Positions 1 through 8,307 of a DNA stretch of 18,389 nucleotides are shown in pieces. The DNA lies in the NCBI GenBank assembly GCA_900772775.1, contig CAAGRW010000119.1, forward strand, positions 1 through 18,389, in the 5' to 3' direction. Positions within the stretch are counted from its first letter, which is position 1; each line of letters begins with the position of its first letter. Source of the stretch: Candidatus Rifleibacteriota bacterium (lineage in GTDB: Bacteria; Vulcanimicrobiota; Xenobia; Xenobiales; Xenobiaceae). The position numbers were made by a program, and so were the translations under genes. The notes beneath the pieces are model-generated. The model saw only the letters and a list, made by a program, of their open reading frames with translations. It was not told the DNA's origin and did not search any database.

Positions 1-1
1 A

Positions 2-940
2 AATACCGACTTTGAACAAGCACGCAAAGGCCAGTTTAGCGAAGTTGTGGTTGTTCCCATACATAACGGCAAGTTCGTTGAAGAAGGCATCAAGCGTCTT
101 CCTTTGGGAACTCCCGTTACCAGCGTCAACTATGCTACACTCACTCCGGATCAAAAAGAAATGATTATAGTAACTCGTTCCGGAGCTACTTTTGCCAGAT
201 TAGATATGAAAACTGGTGAAACAAAAACTATTCATGAACACGTAGCTGGTAAACCTGGATTTAGGGCCTATCCTGAGATTCTCTATTATGTCAACGGCAA
301 AATGTTTATAAAAGGATATTTTTATAACGGTGAAGACTTTGCCGATGTTGATTGTACTGCCACTTTTGATCCCACTCAGGATGGTGTGTTGGCTTTTGAC
401 AGAGTTTACGACATAGAACTTCAAGAAGCCAAGTTGAAACCTAGAAATGAAGTTTTTACTGATGTGGACTGCGCATTTTATGCTGCTAAAGATAAAAAAA
501 CTGGCAATATGAAAATTTATGCTTGGAATCCACCCACATTTAAAGAGCCAACACAAATCGATGAATGCAAAGAATTTATATCTTTCTGGGGAGCTTCAAA
601 CCGCATGGTCTACGCCACCCAAAAGTCAAATAATCTTTATCAACTGGCTCTTTACGATGTCAAGACAAAAACTAAAACAATAATTGTTGACGATGCTCAG
701 TTCCCTTATAAGAATGTTTTCTTATCTAGTGATGGAAGCACCATTTTATGTACTGACACCAAAAATCGTGTAAATAGAGCTAATTATTTCTATGCAGATA
801 AATCAACCGGTTGGAAACTTACTCCTACCGCCGATTTAGGTAAAAGGACTGCACTCTTTGGCCCCACTCGTCTAGCTGATGATGGAAGTTATTTTGTCAT
901 CTATAGCGACAGAGGATTAGATCTTTATAGGACTAGATAA
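2..940 (+). CDS. Beta-propeller-like protein of unknown function, 5' partial
   Basis: The frame is open from the first bases of the window, so the true start lies upstream. A GTG at 47 is in frame but has no ribosome binding site and sits inside continuous coding sequence. About 312 residues are visible. They show repeated units alternating short beta-strand-like stretches with Asp/Gly-Thr/Lys turns, for example LDMKTGETKTI, YDVKTKTKTIIVDD, SSDGSTILCTD and LADDGSYFVIYSD. This pattern resembles TolB/WD40-like or PD40 propeller blades. No catalytic motif is visible and the localisation cannot be judged without the N-terminus. A hairpin terminator follows directly, so this is the last gene of its transcription unit. 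The fold assignment is inferred from repeat pattern only; the function is unknown. Confidence 0.6.
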   Translation, partial: NTDFEQARKGQFSEVVVVPIHNGKFVEEGIKRLPLGTPVTSVNYATLTPDQKEMIIVTRSGATFARLDMKTGETKTIHEHVAGKPGFRAYPEILYYVNGKMFIKGYFYNGEDFADVDCTATFDPTQDGVLAFDRVYDIELQEAKLKPRNEVFTDVDCAFYAAKDKKTGNMKIYAWNPPTFKEPTQIDECKEFISFWGASNRMVYATQKSNNLYQLALYDVKTKTKTIIVDDAQFPYKNVFLSSDGSTILCTDTKNRVNRANYFYADKSTGWKLTPTADLGKRTALFGPTRLADDGSYFVIYSDRGLDLYRTR

Positions 941-973
941 TAGAGTGTCACCTAGTCTTATTTTTTACGTGAC

Positions 974-1012
974 ATAGCCACACTGCCTTTTTAGGTAGTG
1001 GGGCTATTTTTA
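974..1012 (+). terminator. Rho-independent terminator after the propeller gene
   Basis: An imperfect 14-bp stem pairs 974-987 with 994-1007, with one G-U wobble and one A/G mismatch, around a T-rich loop. A TTTTT run follows on the plus strand. It lies about 35 bases after the stop codon at 940. Confidence 0.75.
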
Positions 1013-1021
1013 TACATTGAT

Positions 1022-1064
1022 CAAAAAAAGAGCGGACCCGGAAAAAAAACTCCCAGTCCGCTCT
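1022..1064 (-). terminator. Rho-independent terminator of the secreted EF-hand protein gene
   Basis: Read on the minus strand, AGAGCGGAC (1056-1064) pairs perfectly with GTCCGCTCT (1029-1037). A run of seven T follows the stem. It lies about 75 bases downstream of the stop codon at 1137, facing the plus-strand terminator at 974-1012, so the two convergent units are insulated from each other. Confidence 0.8.
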
Positions 1065-1136
1065 CATAGTTCAAATTACTCTATCAGTCCATAGCCACCG
1101 AAAGCTATAAAACTGAACGAATACCTTTAACTTATC

Positions 1137-2489
1137 TTACTTAATCACACTGGCCATGTCGACTTTGCGCATCTCACGGCAGTTAGGCCACCAGTCGAAG
1201 GACTTGAAGGTCTTACCATTGCGTACGAAAGTGCTGGTGTAGTTGTTGTGGTTGACCTTGATAGAAGTGATACCAAGTTCGTCTAAGGTCTTGAGCTCGT
1301 TGGCTTCAGCAATACCGTTAGCATTGACGTCGGTCCAAACTCTGAGTTCCTTGAGCTCAGCGCCCTCGAGAGAGCCACTATTGTCAACGTCTAAAGAGGC
1401 CATCTCTTCATAACCGTTATCGAAGCCATTAGCACTACCGAACAAGTTGTTGCCCTTTACGCTACCATCAGCATTGGGACGGCAGAGTAAACCATCGTTG
1501 GGACCTACCCACTCCATAAGCATCGGGAAACCATTGCCGAAGAAGTCGAAAGAGACTACCTTATCACTGAAGCTGTCGTGAGCCAAGTACTGACCATTAG
1601 AAGCTTCAATCTTGCCATCGCCATCCAAGTCCAGAATAATAGGACTCCATACACGCTTAGCATTCAACTGATAGGTATAAGTTATGGTACCAGTCTTAGT
1701 AGTGGTAGTAGTGACAGTATCCTGAGTTACGTGATCCCTCTCATACACGTGGTTACGGGTATAGTAGTCATCACGAATCTCATTGATAGTGGCTTTACCA
1801 TTAGCAGTGTAAGCATTGAAGATAGCATCGGGATCACCGACCAAAATCGTACCTGGATCATAAGTAGTACCAGTGTAAGTGAGCTTGCTACCCGTATAGG
1901 TAGTGCTCATCTTAGACTTGTTCTCTTTATAAGCGGTGGTATAATCAGTGGTACGCTCAGTCTTGGTGCTCTTGGTCTCTTTGATGCTACCAGACGGAGT
2001 AGGGCCGCTAACACTCTCACTATAAGAGTTACCCATGAACGAACCATCGCTACCATTTAACCAGTAAGCTTTATTGTACTCGCTTTGGCTCATCTGCCAC
2101 TTTCTAGTACCGACGCGCCCCTGCTGGTAATCGCTATCGAAAGAACGAAGATTATTAGATACGGCATTATAAGCATCAGTATAGTTAGAGGCAGTAGAAC
2201 CGAAGTTATGAGTCAGATCACGACCGTGATTGTGTTCGCCCTCGTAGTCCAAATGACCATTTACTGTGTACTGGACTTTACTCTTGTCTATAGTACCACC
2301 ATTTTTGTAAATAGTGTCCAATTTTTTCTGGTTGGTAACGTAAGACTCAGTGTCGGTGTAGTTGTTGCGAACGGTAGTTTTTACTTCCACGCCCTGTCCA
2401 CCGGTAACATCGGTTACACCAGCGGTAGCGGGAACAGCGAGTAGACTTACAGCTAGAGCAGTAGCTAGAATACCATAACGATAATTCAT
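1137..2489 (-). CDS. Secreted protein with EF-hand loops and FrpC-like calcium-binding module
   Basis: This 450-residue protein begins with a clear signal peptide (basic MNYRYG, hydrophobic core, AxA-type cleavage after about residue 23), so it is exported. Residues 24-280 are Thr/Ser/Tyr/Asn-rich and low in complexity, with no recognised domain. Residues about 281-410 resemble the Ca2+-dependent module of RTX proteins such as FrpC: PIILDLDGDG (283-292), a DFFGNGF segment, WVGPNDGLL (327-335), NNLFG and LRVWTDVNANG. Two textbook EF-hand loops occur at 367-378 (D367, D369, S371, E378) and 387-398 (D387, N389, N391, E398). FrpC is self-cleaved at an Asp-Pro bond at the module's start; here the matching bond is Ser-Pro (282-283), so autocleavage is unlikely. 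GGAGG at 2497-2501, seven bases before the ATG, supports the start. No sortase motif or S-layer anchor is visible. The gene is monocistronic and the exact role is unknown. Confidence 0.8.
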   Translation of the reverse strand: MNYRYGILATALAVSLLAVPATAGVTDVTGGQGVEVKTTVRNNYTDTESYVTNQKKLDTIYKNGGTIDKSKVQYTVNGHLDYEGEHNHGRDLTHNFGSTASNYTDAYNAVSNNLRSFDSDYQQGRVGTRKWQMSQSEYNKAYWLNGSDGSFMGNSYSESVSGPTPSGSIKETKSTKTERTTDYTTAYKENKSKMSTTYTGSKLTYTGTTYDPGTILVGDPDAIFNAYTANGKATINEIRDDYYTRNHVYERDHVTQDTVTTTTTKTGTITYTYQLNAKRVWSPIILDLDGDGKIEASNGQYLAHDSFSDKVVSFDFFGNGFPMLMEWVGPNDGLLCRPNADGSVKGNNLFGSANGFDNGYEEMASLDVDNSGSLEGAELKELRVWTDVNANGIAEANELKTLDELGITSIKVNHNNYTSTFVRNGKTFKSFDWWPNCREMRKVDMASVIK

Positions 2490-2501
2490 AGTCTTTCCTC
2501 C

Positions 2502-2854
2502 ATTACAGATACGCTAATATATTAAGGCTCCTCCCCCAGAGCTCGATTGCCAAGAAACTCTTCCATGGCCTCATTATACGCGTATTTTAGGTGACACGCT
2601 ATATATTTTGCCAAAAAAATTGTATTTTTCTAAAGAATCTAAAACTGCTATATCATTTTTATAAAAGTTAAGGTTCAAATATTATTTGCTATACAAATAT
2701 AATACGTGTGCTCTTTTTGCTTGTAAAATAGATATTTATAAAATCACATCACCTTGTTAGTAATTAAACTAAAAACGGTTTTCACTTATATTAAAAGCAA
2801 CGCTTTCGCAGTAACTTATAGAATATTACTTGCCAAGCATATTACTAAGAAGAG
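2502..2854. other. AT-rich intergenic region, no gene seen
   Basis: Apart from the candidate -10 at 2573-2578, this stretch between the secreted EF-hand gene and the terD terminator hairpin holds no credible reading frame, tRNA or repeat. It is strongly AT-rich with many short T and A runs. It is probably the promoter region of the EF-hand gene plus spacer. Confidence 0.5.
2573..2578 (-). promoter_or_regulatory. Candidate -10 box for the secreted EF-hand protein gene
   Basis: A perfect TATAAT on the minus strand lies about 84 bases before the ATG at 2489, implying a leader of roughly 75 nt. No convincing -35 hexamer is seen 16-18 bases upstream, so the call rests on the -10 alone. Confidence 0.4.
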
Positions 2855-2948
2855 AAAAAAACAAAAGCGCCCGCTGCCATTGCACTGTTGATAAAATTGG
2901 TACGAAGATAGACCAATTATCGACAATTCAAAATGGCAACCAAGGCGC
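2855..2948 (-). terminator. Long composite hairpin with T-run downstream of terD
   Basis: Three stacked stems form one 82-base imperfect palindrome. GCGCC (2867-2871) pairs with GGCGC (2944-2948). TGCCATT (2875-2881) pairs with AATGGCA (2932-2938). An inner arm at 2886-2901 pairs with 2912-2925 around a 10-base loop. Read on the minus strand the structure ends in TTTTGTTTTTTT (2855-2866), so it can act as the terminator of the TerD gene that stops at 2990. It is much longer than an ordinary terminator and could also be a structured 3' UTR, small RNA or MITE remnant. Confidence 0.6.
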
Positions 2949-2989
2949 AGTGAATAAATAGATAGAACTATATAGTTGTTACATAATAA

Positions 2990-3571
2990 CTAGGCGGCGT
3001 CGATACCAAAATTGGCGCACAGAGCGGCTAAACCACCATTAAAGCCTTGACCAATGGCCTTGAAGCTCCAGTCGGTACCCTTACGGTAAAGTTCGCCTAC
3101 TACGATAGCGGTTTCATTACTAAAATCTTCTTCCAAGTCGTAGCGCATAACTTCCTGATTATTCGTATCATTAACGATGCGGACATAAGCATTGGAAACT
3201 TGGCCGAAGTTCTGACCACGAGGGCCGGCCTCGTGAATCGTTACGGTAAAGGAGATGCCAGTAATATTCTGGGGAACTTTATCCAAATCGATAACGATCT
3301 CTTCGTCGTCGCCTTCGCCGTCACCAGTTCTATTATCGCCCATGTGCTCGACAGAGCCAGAGGGATGGAGCTTATTATTATAAAAGACGAAGTCGGTTTC
3401 GGTAGTGACTTTACCATTAGATCCTGTCAAGAAAGCGGCAGCGTCTAAGTCGAAATCGTATCCGCCATCGTATTTGTTGGTATCCCAGCCGAGGCAAACG
3501 CGAACTTTTTTCAAACTGGGATTATCCTTAGATAAATTGACTCTTCCACCCTTGCTCAAATTAACTGCCAT
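2990..3571 (-). CDS. terD: TerD family calcium-binding stress protein
   Basis: This is a 193-residue single-domain TerD/TerE-type protein, the usual length for the family. It starts MAVNLSKGGRVNLSK and carries the family signatures LGWD (28-31), a DFDLDAAAFL segment and HMGDNRTGDGEGDDE. The acidic clusters in the last two form the Ca2+ sites in characterised TerD structures, and all the key acidic positions look intact here. It ends with the GELYRKGTDWSFKAIGQGF block typical of the family. TerD proteins are cytoplasmic stress proteins linked to tellurite, phage and oxidative stress; the molecular role is unsettled. AGGAGGA at 3579-3585, seven bases before the ATG, fixes the start. It is transcribed alone, with its own terminator, next to the Ca2+ ATPase gene. 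The symbol terD is by family; the paralogue (terD or terE) cannot be decided. Confidence 0.93.
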   Translation of the reverse strand: MAVNLSKGGRVNLSKDNPSLKKVRVCLGWDTNKYDGGYDFDLDAAAFLTGSNGKVTTETDFVFYNNKLHPSGSVEHMGDNRTGDGEGDDEEIVIDLDKVPQNITGISFTVTIHEAGPRGQNFGQVSNAYVRIVNDTNNQEVMRYDLEEDFSNETAIVVGELYRKGTDWSFKAIGQGFNGGLAALCANFGIDAA

Positions 3572-3777
3572 GGTGAAGTCCTCCTCTATTTAGACTTTGT
3601 TCTCAAGTTGTCTCTTTCCGATGATGCTAAAAGCAAACTTTAAGGAAAGAAATGCAACTAAAGATACTTCCAGAGAATACAAACTGAATACTCGATAATT
3701 TCGTTGCCTTATACTTTCCTCCTTTCTTAGTGTAAGAAAAAAAACAATATAAAAAGTAAAAAAAAGAAAAATGTACC

Positions 3778-3812
3778 AAAAAAGGGCTGCTTTCAGTTAC
3801 GAAAACAGCCCT
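3778..3812 (-). terminator. Rho-independent terminator of the Ca2+ ATPase gene
   Basis: On the minus strand AGGGCTGTTTTC pairs with GAAAGCAGCCCT (12 bp with one G-U pair) around a short loop. A run of T (3778-3783) follows. It is 28 bases downstream of the ATPase stop codon and separates that gene from terD. Confidence 0.85.
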
Positions 3813-3839
3813 CTGTAAGCAATAGCTTAAGTTAAATGA

Positions 3840-6473
3840 CTATTTGCTATGATGCATAATAGCTTTGCGAATCATATCGATAGGAATGACTAAGAAAGCT
3901 AAGCCAAAGCACACAGCCCAAGTTTGCATAGTAAGAGGCTCGACGCTTAAAGCCACGCCACCAAATTCAACAAACAGGAACTGAATAATAAAGATAGCGC
4001 CCATAACCAACAAGAAGTTGAGGTTGAGGCCCAAGCCCTTGAAGGTGTTGATATGTTCGGTTCTGGCATTGAAACCGTTGAAGGTAATAGCCATCATGAA
4101 AGTGGCGAAGAGAGCCGACTTAAGATAAGTGGTATCGGGGGCAGCAAGATTGATGCAACCGAACCAATCCCAAACGGCCGGGCAGAAACGAATCGCCAAA
4201 CAGAGAGCAGTAATATAAAATGCGCTGATAAGCACTTCTATAAACATATCCTTGCTGACGATACTGGCTGAACGAGGAATAGGCTTCTCTTGCATATACT
4301 CTTTCAAAGCAGGTTCGCTGCCGAAAGCAATGGCCGCCAAAGTATCCATAGCCAAGTTGACTAAGAGCAACTGGATTACGGTCATCATCACGTTCTCACC
4401 CATCATCGGGCCGATGAAGCAAGTGAGTACAGCCGCTACATTTACTGTCAACTGGAAGATGAGGAACTTGCGAATACTCTTAAACATAGTACGGCCATAA
4501 AGAATAGCCTTTTCAATGGATAAGAAGTTGTCGTCCAGAATGGTAATATCGCCAGCTTCTTTGGCTACTTCTGTACCACTACCCATGGCGAAACCGACAT
4601 CAGCTTTTTTCAAAGCGGGAGAGTCGTTGACGCCGTCACCGGTCATACCTACAACCAAGTTGAGCTCTTGAGCAACACGCACCAGGCGGCTCTTATCGGT
4701 GGGCAAAGCGCGAGCAATTACGCGCAAGTTAGGCAGAATCTTTTTGAGTTCTTCGTCACTCTTCTCGCCCATTTCGGCAGAAGTTAAAGCCACATGCTCG
4801 GGTTGAGTAAGTAAACCGGCTTCTTTAGCAATAGCTACAGCGGTTTCTTTACGGTCGCCCGTCACCATTACAACCTGAATGCCGGCATTTTGTACTTCTT
4901 TTATTGCGGCTACAGCTTCTTGGCGCACGTTATCGCGAATACTAATAACGCACAACAAGGTGAGATTTTCATCATCCTTTTCGCCATCTACTTTAGCTAC
5001 AGCTAACAGACGCATAGAGCGTCCGGCCTGAGTGTCGATATAGGAAGTAATGGTCTCTTTATCGGTGAAAGGCTGGACGATACCATTTTCGTCGACAAAA
5101 CTATTGCAACGAGCGATAATTTTTTCCGGAGCGCCCTTAACAAAAGTTACCAATTTGCCATCGCGATGGACGGTAACGCTGGAGCTCTTTTTGTTGGAGT
5201 CGAAAGCATTGAAGGCTTTGACACTGCTCTTGTCGATAGATTCGGCTTCTTGGGCTTCAATTAAGTAGGCCATCAAAGCGCGGTCGGTACTGTTACCACC
5301 AATAACGTTGCCATTGCTAGCAGAAGCGCTGTTATTGATACCTACGCCAGCTACAATATCGGTACGTAAAGCGACATTAATTTCGCTAAGAGAAGAAAAA
5401 GTTTTGACTACGTTTCCGGTAGCCATTTCCACTACGGAAAGACGACCTTCGGTAATAGTTCCGGTTTTATCGCTAAAAAGTAAGCTTAAACTACCGGCAG
5501 TTTCCAAACCGTTAATTTTGCGAACCAAAACGTTATCTTTGGCCATTTTTAAACTCTGGAAAGAGAGCAAAATGGAGGTAAGCATGGGCAAACCTTCGGG
5601 AACGGCGCAAACGATAATGGTAACAGCTACGGTAATGGCATTGATAAGCAACTTGACCCATTCATAGAACCCCTGGGGAAGCTCACCGGAAATGAAAGTT
5701 TTGGCTAAAATGCCAAAAACGATAGCAATAGCACCGATATAACCGAAAGTGGAGATTTGCTGAGCCAATTTGCCGAGCTTAACTTGCAAAGGAGTCTCGC
5801 GGGTATCTTCCTGAACTTCCAAAGCCAATTGGCCGAAGAGAGTCTTATCACCGACTACTTTAACTTCCATATGAGCTTCGCCGCCGCAAACTACGGTACC
5901 GCGATAAGCGTAGTGGAGATTAAGCAAGTCTTTGATGTCGTATTTCTTTTCCGACTCGTCGGCTACTGGACGCTTAGTGGCTTCTTCGGTCTCGCCATTT
6001 AAAGCAGCTTGGTCAACCTTAACTTCACCTTCGACGATTTCACCGTCAGCAGGAAGTTTGTCGCCGGCCTGAAGGAAGACAATGTCGCCAACAACAATTT
6101 CGCTGACATGGACTTCGCTGAGTTTGCCGTCACGAATGACTTTGGCCATTTCTTTGGCTTCTTCTTCAGCTTTTAAAGCCGAAGCCTTGCCCTCTTGCTT
6201 ACTTTCGCTTATAGAAGCTACACCGTTAGCAATGATAATGGCCACCAAAATGCCAACAGGCTCGAACCACTCGGCCTGTTTCATGCACCATAATATTACC
6301 TGAATGGCCAAAGCAACGCACAGAATAATAATCATAGGATCCTCGAAGCCTTCGAGAATCTTTTTCCACAGCGGATCCGGTGGAATTTGCGTTAAAATGT
6401 TGGATCCGTGTTCTTTCCGACTTGCCTCAACCTGAGACGCAGTCAAACCTTTTTTCAAATTCATAAAGGACAT
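3840..6473 (-). CDS. PMCA-type calcium-transporting P-type ATPase
   Basis: This is an 877-residue P2-type cation ATPase in the inner membrane, expected to export Ca2+ using ATP. Visible motifs in order are the N-terminal cation ATPase domain (4-60), the actuator loop NGE (159-161), M4 PEGLP (292-296), the phosphorylation site DKTGT with D335, nucleotide-binding KGAPE (446-450), and the hinge motifs MVTGD and TGDGVND (611-617). The membrane segments at 665-735 read QLTVNV (M5) and LLLVNLAMDT (M6). The PEGLP glutamate, N706 and D710 match the single Ca2+ site of plasma-membrane-type pumps. The second SERCA site residue in M5 is absent, as in PMCA enzymes. The pump has ten predicted helices and no C-terminal calmodulin tail. 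GAAAGGG at 6478-6484 favours the ATG at 6473 over the in-frame ATG three codons later. It is flanked by terD and divergent from the TerD operon, which suggests a shared calcium role. Mg2+ or Mn2+ transport cannot be excluded. Confidence 0.9.
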   Translation of the reverse strand: MSFMNLKKGLTASQVEASRKEHGSNILTQIPPDPLWKKILEGFEDPMIIILCVALAIQVILWCMKQAEWFEPVGILVAIIIANGVASISESKQEGKASALKAEEEAKEMAKVIRDGKLSEVHVSEIVVGDIVFLQAGDKLPADGEIVEGEVKVDQAALNGETEEATKRPVADESEKKYDIKDLLNLHYAYRGTVVCGGEAHMEVKVVGDKTLFGQLALEVQEDTRETPLQVKLGKLAQQISTFGYIGAIAIVFGILAKTFISGELPQGFYEWVKLLINAITVAVTIIVCAVPEGLPMLTSILLSFQSLKMAKDNVLVRKINGLETAGSLSLLFSDKTGTITEGRLSVVEMATGNVVKTFSSLSEINVALRTDIVAGVGINNSASASNGNVIGGNSTDRALMAYLIEAQEAESIDKSSVKAFNAFDSNKKSSSVTVHRDGKLVTFVKGAPEKIIARCNSFVDENGIVQPFTDKETITSYIDTQAGRSMRLLAVAKVDGEKDDENLTLLCVISIRDNVRQEAVAAIKEVQNAGIQVVMVTGDRKETAVAIAKEAGLLTQPEHVALTSAEMGEKSDEELKKILPNLRVIARALPTDKSRLVRVAQELNLVVGMTGDGVNDSPALKKADVGFAMGSGTEVAKEAGDITILDDNFLSIEKAILYGRTMFKSIRKFLIFQLTVNVAAVLTCFIGPMMGENVMMTVIQLLLVNLAMDTLAAIAFGSEPALKEYMQEKPIPRSASIVSKDMFIEVLISAFYITALCLAIRFCPAVWDWFGCINLAAPDTTYLKSALFATFMMAITFNGFNARTEHINTFKGLGLNLNFLLVMGAIFIIQFLFVEFGGVALSVEPLTMQTWAVCFGLAFLVIPIDMIRKAIMHHSK

Positions 6474-6484
6474 TATTCCCTTTC

Positions 6485-6901
6485 TGATTTTTTAGCACGA
6501 CAAAGCAGCTGACTGAACCAAATGCGGTACACATAAGGCCACTGTAAAAATGTAAAATGCTGATTGCAGACATAAAAAAATGCTGGTTGCAGACATTTAA
6601 GAACATTCATTTCGTAGAAAATCAGCTTGCTCTAGTCTATTCTATGCCTATTCTTTAACTACTTTTATTTTTCTAAAAAAAGATAGTTTTAAGTACCGTA
6701 ATATACAAAACTTCTACCTTACTAACATAAAAAAAAAGTGCTTAATACTTAAGTGAAAAACAAAACAGAGCATAAGCAAGTCAAAGCAAAAAAAGATAAG
6801 GATTTACCCTTTTAAAGTAGAAAACTTATATGGCATTTTTTGGCATCGACATCAATATCGGGCAAAAAAAAAGTATCACTTAAACAAACGGAGCTGGCAT
6901 A
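6485..6901. other. Divergent intergenic control region between ATPase gene and TerD operon
   Basis: Here the left-facing ATPase gene and the right-facing operon have their start sites. Apart from the direct repeats it is AT-rich with many A and T runs. A weak plus-strand promoter candidate is TTTACC (6803-6808), 18 bases, TATATG (6827-6832), about 70 bases before the first operon gene. A short duplication TGGCAT(T)n TGGCAT lies at 6831-6846. No coding sequence is credible here. Confidence 0.5.
6557..6596. repeat. Tandem 17-bp direct repeats upstream of the ATPase gene
   Basis: ATGCTGATTGCAGACAT (6557-6573) recurs as ATGCTGGTTGCAGACAT (6580-6596) with one difference. The repeats are spaced 23 bases start to start, close to two helical turns. 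They lie 84-123 bases upstream of the ATPase ATG, just behind a TTTACA that could be its -35 element. This is the arrangement expected of an activator site (inference). No protein is known to bind here. Confidence 0.6.
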
Positions 6902-8254
6902 ATGGAAGTACAACGCGGTTTTAGGGATAAACTTAGCAAACACCTCGATATTAACAGCACTTTCGAAGTAATAATACAAACAATAGGTAATGCAGAGTAT
7001 GATTACAGCTGTTTCGGAGTTGACGCCCAAAATAAGCTGTCTGACGATCGCTATATGGTTTTTTATAACCAAATTTCGTCTCCTAAAGGAGAAGTTAGTT
7101 ATCAAGGCGACAATCGCAGCGCCAAATTTGTTGTAAAGCTAAATAAGTTGCCTGATTCCATCAATAAGCTTGCTTTTACAGTAAGTATAGATGGCAATAG
7201 CGATATGAGTAAAATTAAGTCGCATCAGCTTTCAGTTGTGCAAAATGGGCGCACTGTTCTCAATTTCAAACTCAGTGGCAGTGATTTTCAAAGAGAATCT
7301 TCCCTTATTTCCGCAGAAATTTACAAAAAAGGTGAATGGCGCTTTGCAGCTATAGGTAGCGGTTTTAACGGTGGCTTAGGCGATTTGTTACGCAACTATG
7401 GCGGCGAAGAAGAAGCTGAGGAACAACCAGCTCAAACTTCCACTTCAAATGCGACACGTCCGCAACCAAGTCCGAGTCCAAGTCAAAATTCAAAGCCCCA
7501 AGCCCCTAAGCCTCAGCCGACATCTGTTCCGCGAGCCTTTACTCCAGCTGCAGGAGCTTCCCGCCCCACTACTAACGCCAGACCGATAAATGACGCCATG
7601 CTCAATGGCGCTGTACAAAACTTAAAAAAAGTTCTGCCAAGTTTAAATTTGGCCCAGTGCCGCGCCCGCATAGTCCTGGTTATTGAAGCATCTCAACAGA
7701 CAGCCCAATATTTTTCCAACGGCTCTATGCAAAATCTGATAACTAAAGTGCTTCCCTTAGCCATGCAATTTAGTGATAACGCTCAGCTAGAATATTGGCT
7801 CTATGGCAGTCGTCCCAAAAAGATGTTCCCTATCGGAGAAAGAAACTACGCTTCCGCTATTCCTAACGATTGGGGCAGCTTAATGTGGTCTTTAGGAGAA
7901 AACAAATCAGAGACCACAGCAATGACCGAAGTATTATCGAGTTGTCAACCTTTTAACATGCCCTCTTACATTTTGTTTATAACCAGCGGAAATATACCTT
8001 TAAATAGCCAGATAGAGCAAATGGTTGTGTCCTCTTCACAATTCCCTGTATTTTGGCAATTTTTAGGCATGGGCAACAGCAGATACGGAGTTTTCGAAAA
8101 TATTACCAATTTGCCAGGTTCAACCGTATGCAACGCAAAATTTGCCGCTATCAGCGGTTTTTCCCAAAACTCAACTCCGGAATTGTATAAGTTCTTGTTG
8201 AGTGATTTTTCTAAGTGGCGCAAAGAAGCGACTAAAATGGGCCTAATCTCTTAG
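6902..8254 (+). CDS. TerD-vWA fusion protein with degenerate metal site
   Basis: This 450-residue first gene of the operon has three parts. Residues 1-170 are a divergent TerD domain (GFRDKL, YDYSCFGVD, KLSDDRYMVFYNQ, GFNGGLGDLLRNYGGEE). Residues 171-245 are a Pro/Ser/Gln-rich linker. Residues about 253-450 are a vWA-like domain. In the vWA part all three metal (MIDAS) motifs kept by the paralogue at 9098-10483 are lost. The DxSxS site reads IEASQQ (261-266), NNEP reads NKSE (334-337) and SDGG reads TSGN (361-364). The surrounding strands and the FPVFWQFLGMG segment are conserved, so the fold should persist without metal-dependent ligand binding. GGAG at 6890-6893 supports the ATG. It is cytoplasmic, with no signal or membrane segment. 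A structural or regulatory partner role for the active paralogue is inferred. Confidence 0.85.
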   Translation: MEVQRGFRDKLSKHLDINSTFEVIIQTIGNAEYDYSCFGVDAQNKLSDDRYMVFYNQISSPKGEVSYQGDNRSAKFVVKLNKLPDSINKLAFTVSIDGNSDMSKIKSHQLSVVQNGRTVLNFKLSGSDFQRESSLISAEIYKKGEWRFAAIGSGFNGGLGDLLRNYGGEEEAEEQPAQTSTSNATRPQPSPSPSQNSKPQAPKPQPTSVPRAFTPAAGASRPTTNARPINDAMLNGAVQNLKKVLPSLNLAQCRARIVLVIEASQQTAQYFSNGSMQNLITKVLPLAMQFSDNAQLEYWLYGSRPKKMFPIGERNYASAIPNDWGSLMWSLGENKSETTAMTEVLSSCQPFNMPSYILFITSGNIPLNSQIEQMVVSSSQFPVFWQFLGMGNSRYGVFENITNLPGSTVCNAKFAAISGFSQNSTPELYKFLLSDFSKWRKEATKMGLIS

Positions 8255-8307
8255 TTCTCATCTATCTTAATTCAAGAACTGTTCAAAGACATTGAAAGAG
8301 AGGCAAT

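Noticed and set aside
1578..2444. Two long plus-strand frames antisense to the secreted EF-hand protein
   Set aside because: They arise from the Thr/Ser/Tyr-rich codons of the real gene. The minus-strand frame has the signal peptide, EF-hands and a ribosome binding site.
945..2600. GTGTCACCTA shared by the 945 region (plus strand) and the region near 2590 (minus strand)
   Set aside because: A single ten-base match without flanking similarity or a sensible position is compatible with chance.
3047..3448. 133-codon frame antisense to terD
   Set aside because: It is the shadow of a strongly conserved coding gene on the minus strand. No ribosome binding site or recognisable protein.
3594..3724. 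Possible small gene upstream of terD: AAGGAGG (3718-3724) on the minus strand followed by about 40 open codons
   Set aside because: No ATG, GTG or TTG lies at suitable spacing (only ATA), and the predicted peptide is not recognisable. Most likely a chance purine run in the terD leader region.
6831..6846. TGGCAT repeated on both sides of a T run
   Set aside because: Short low-complexity duplication with no further copies nearby; not enough to call an operator.
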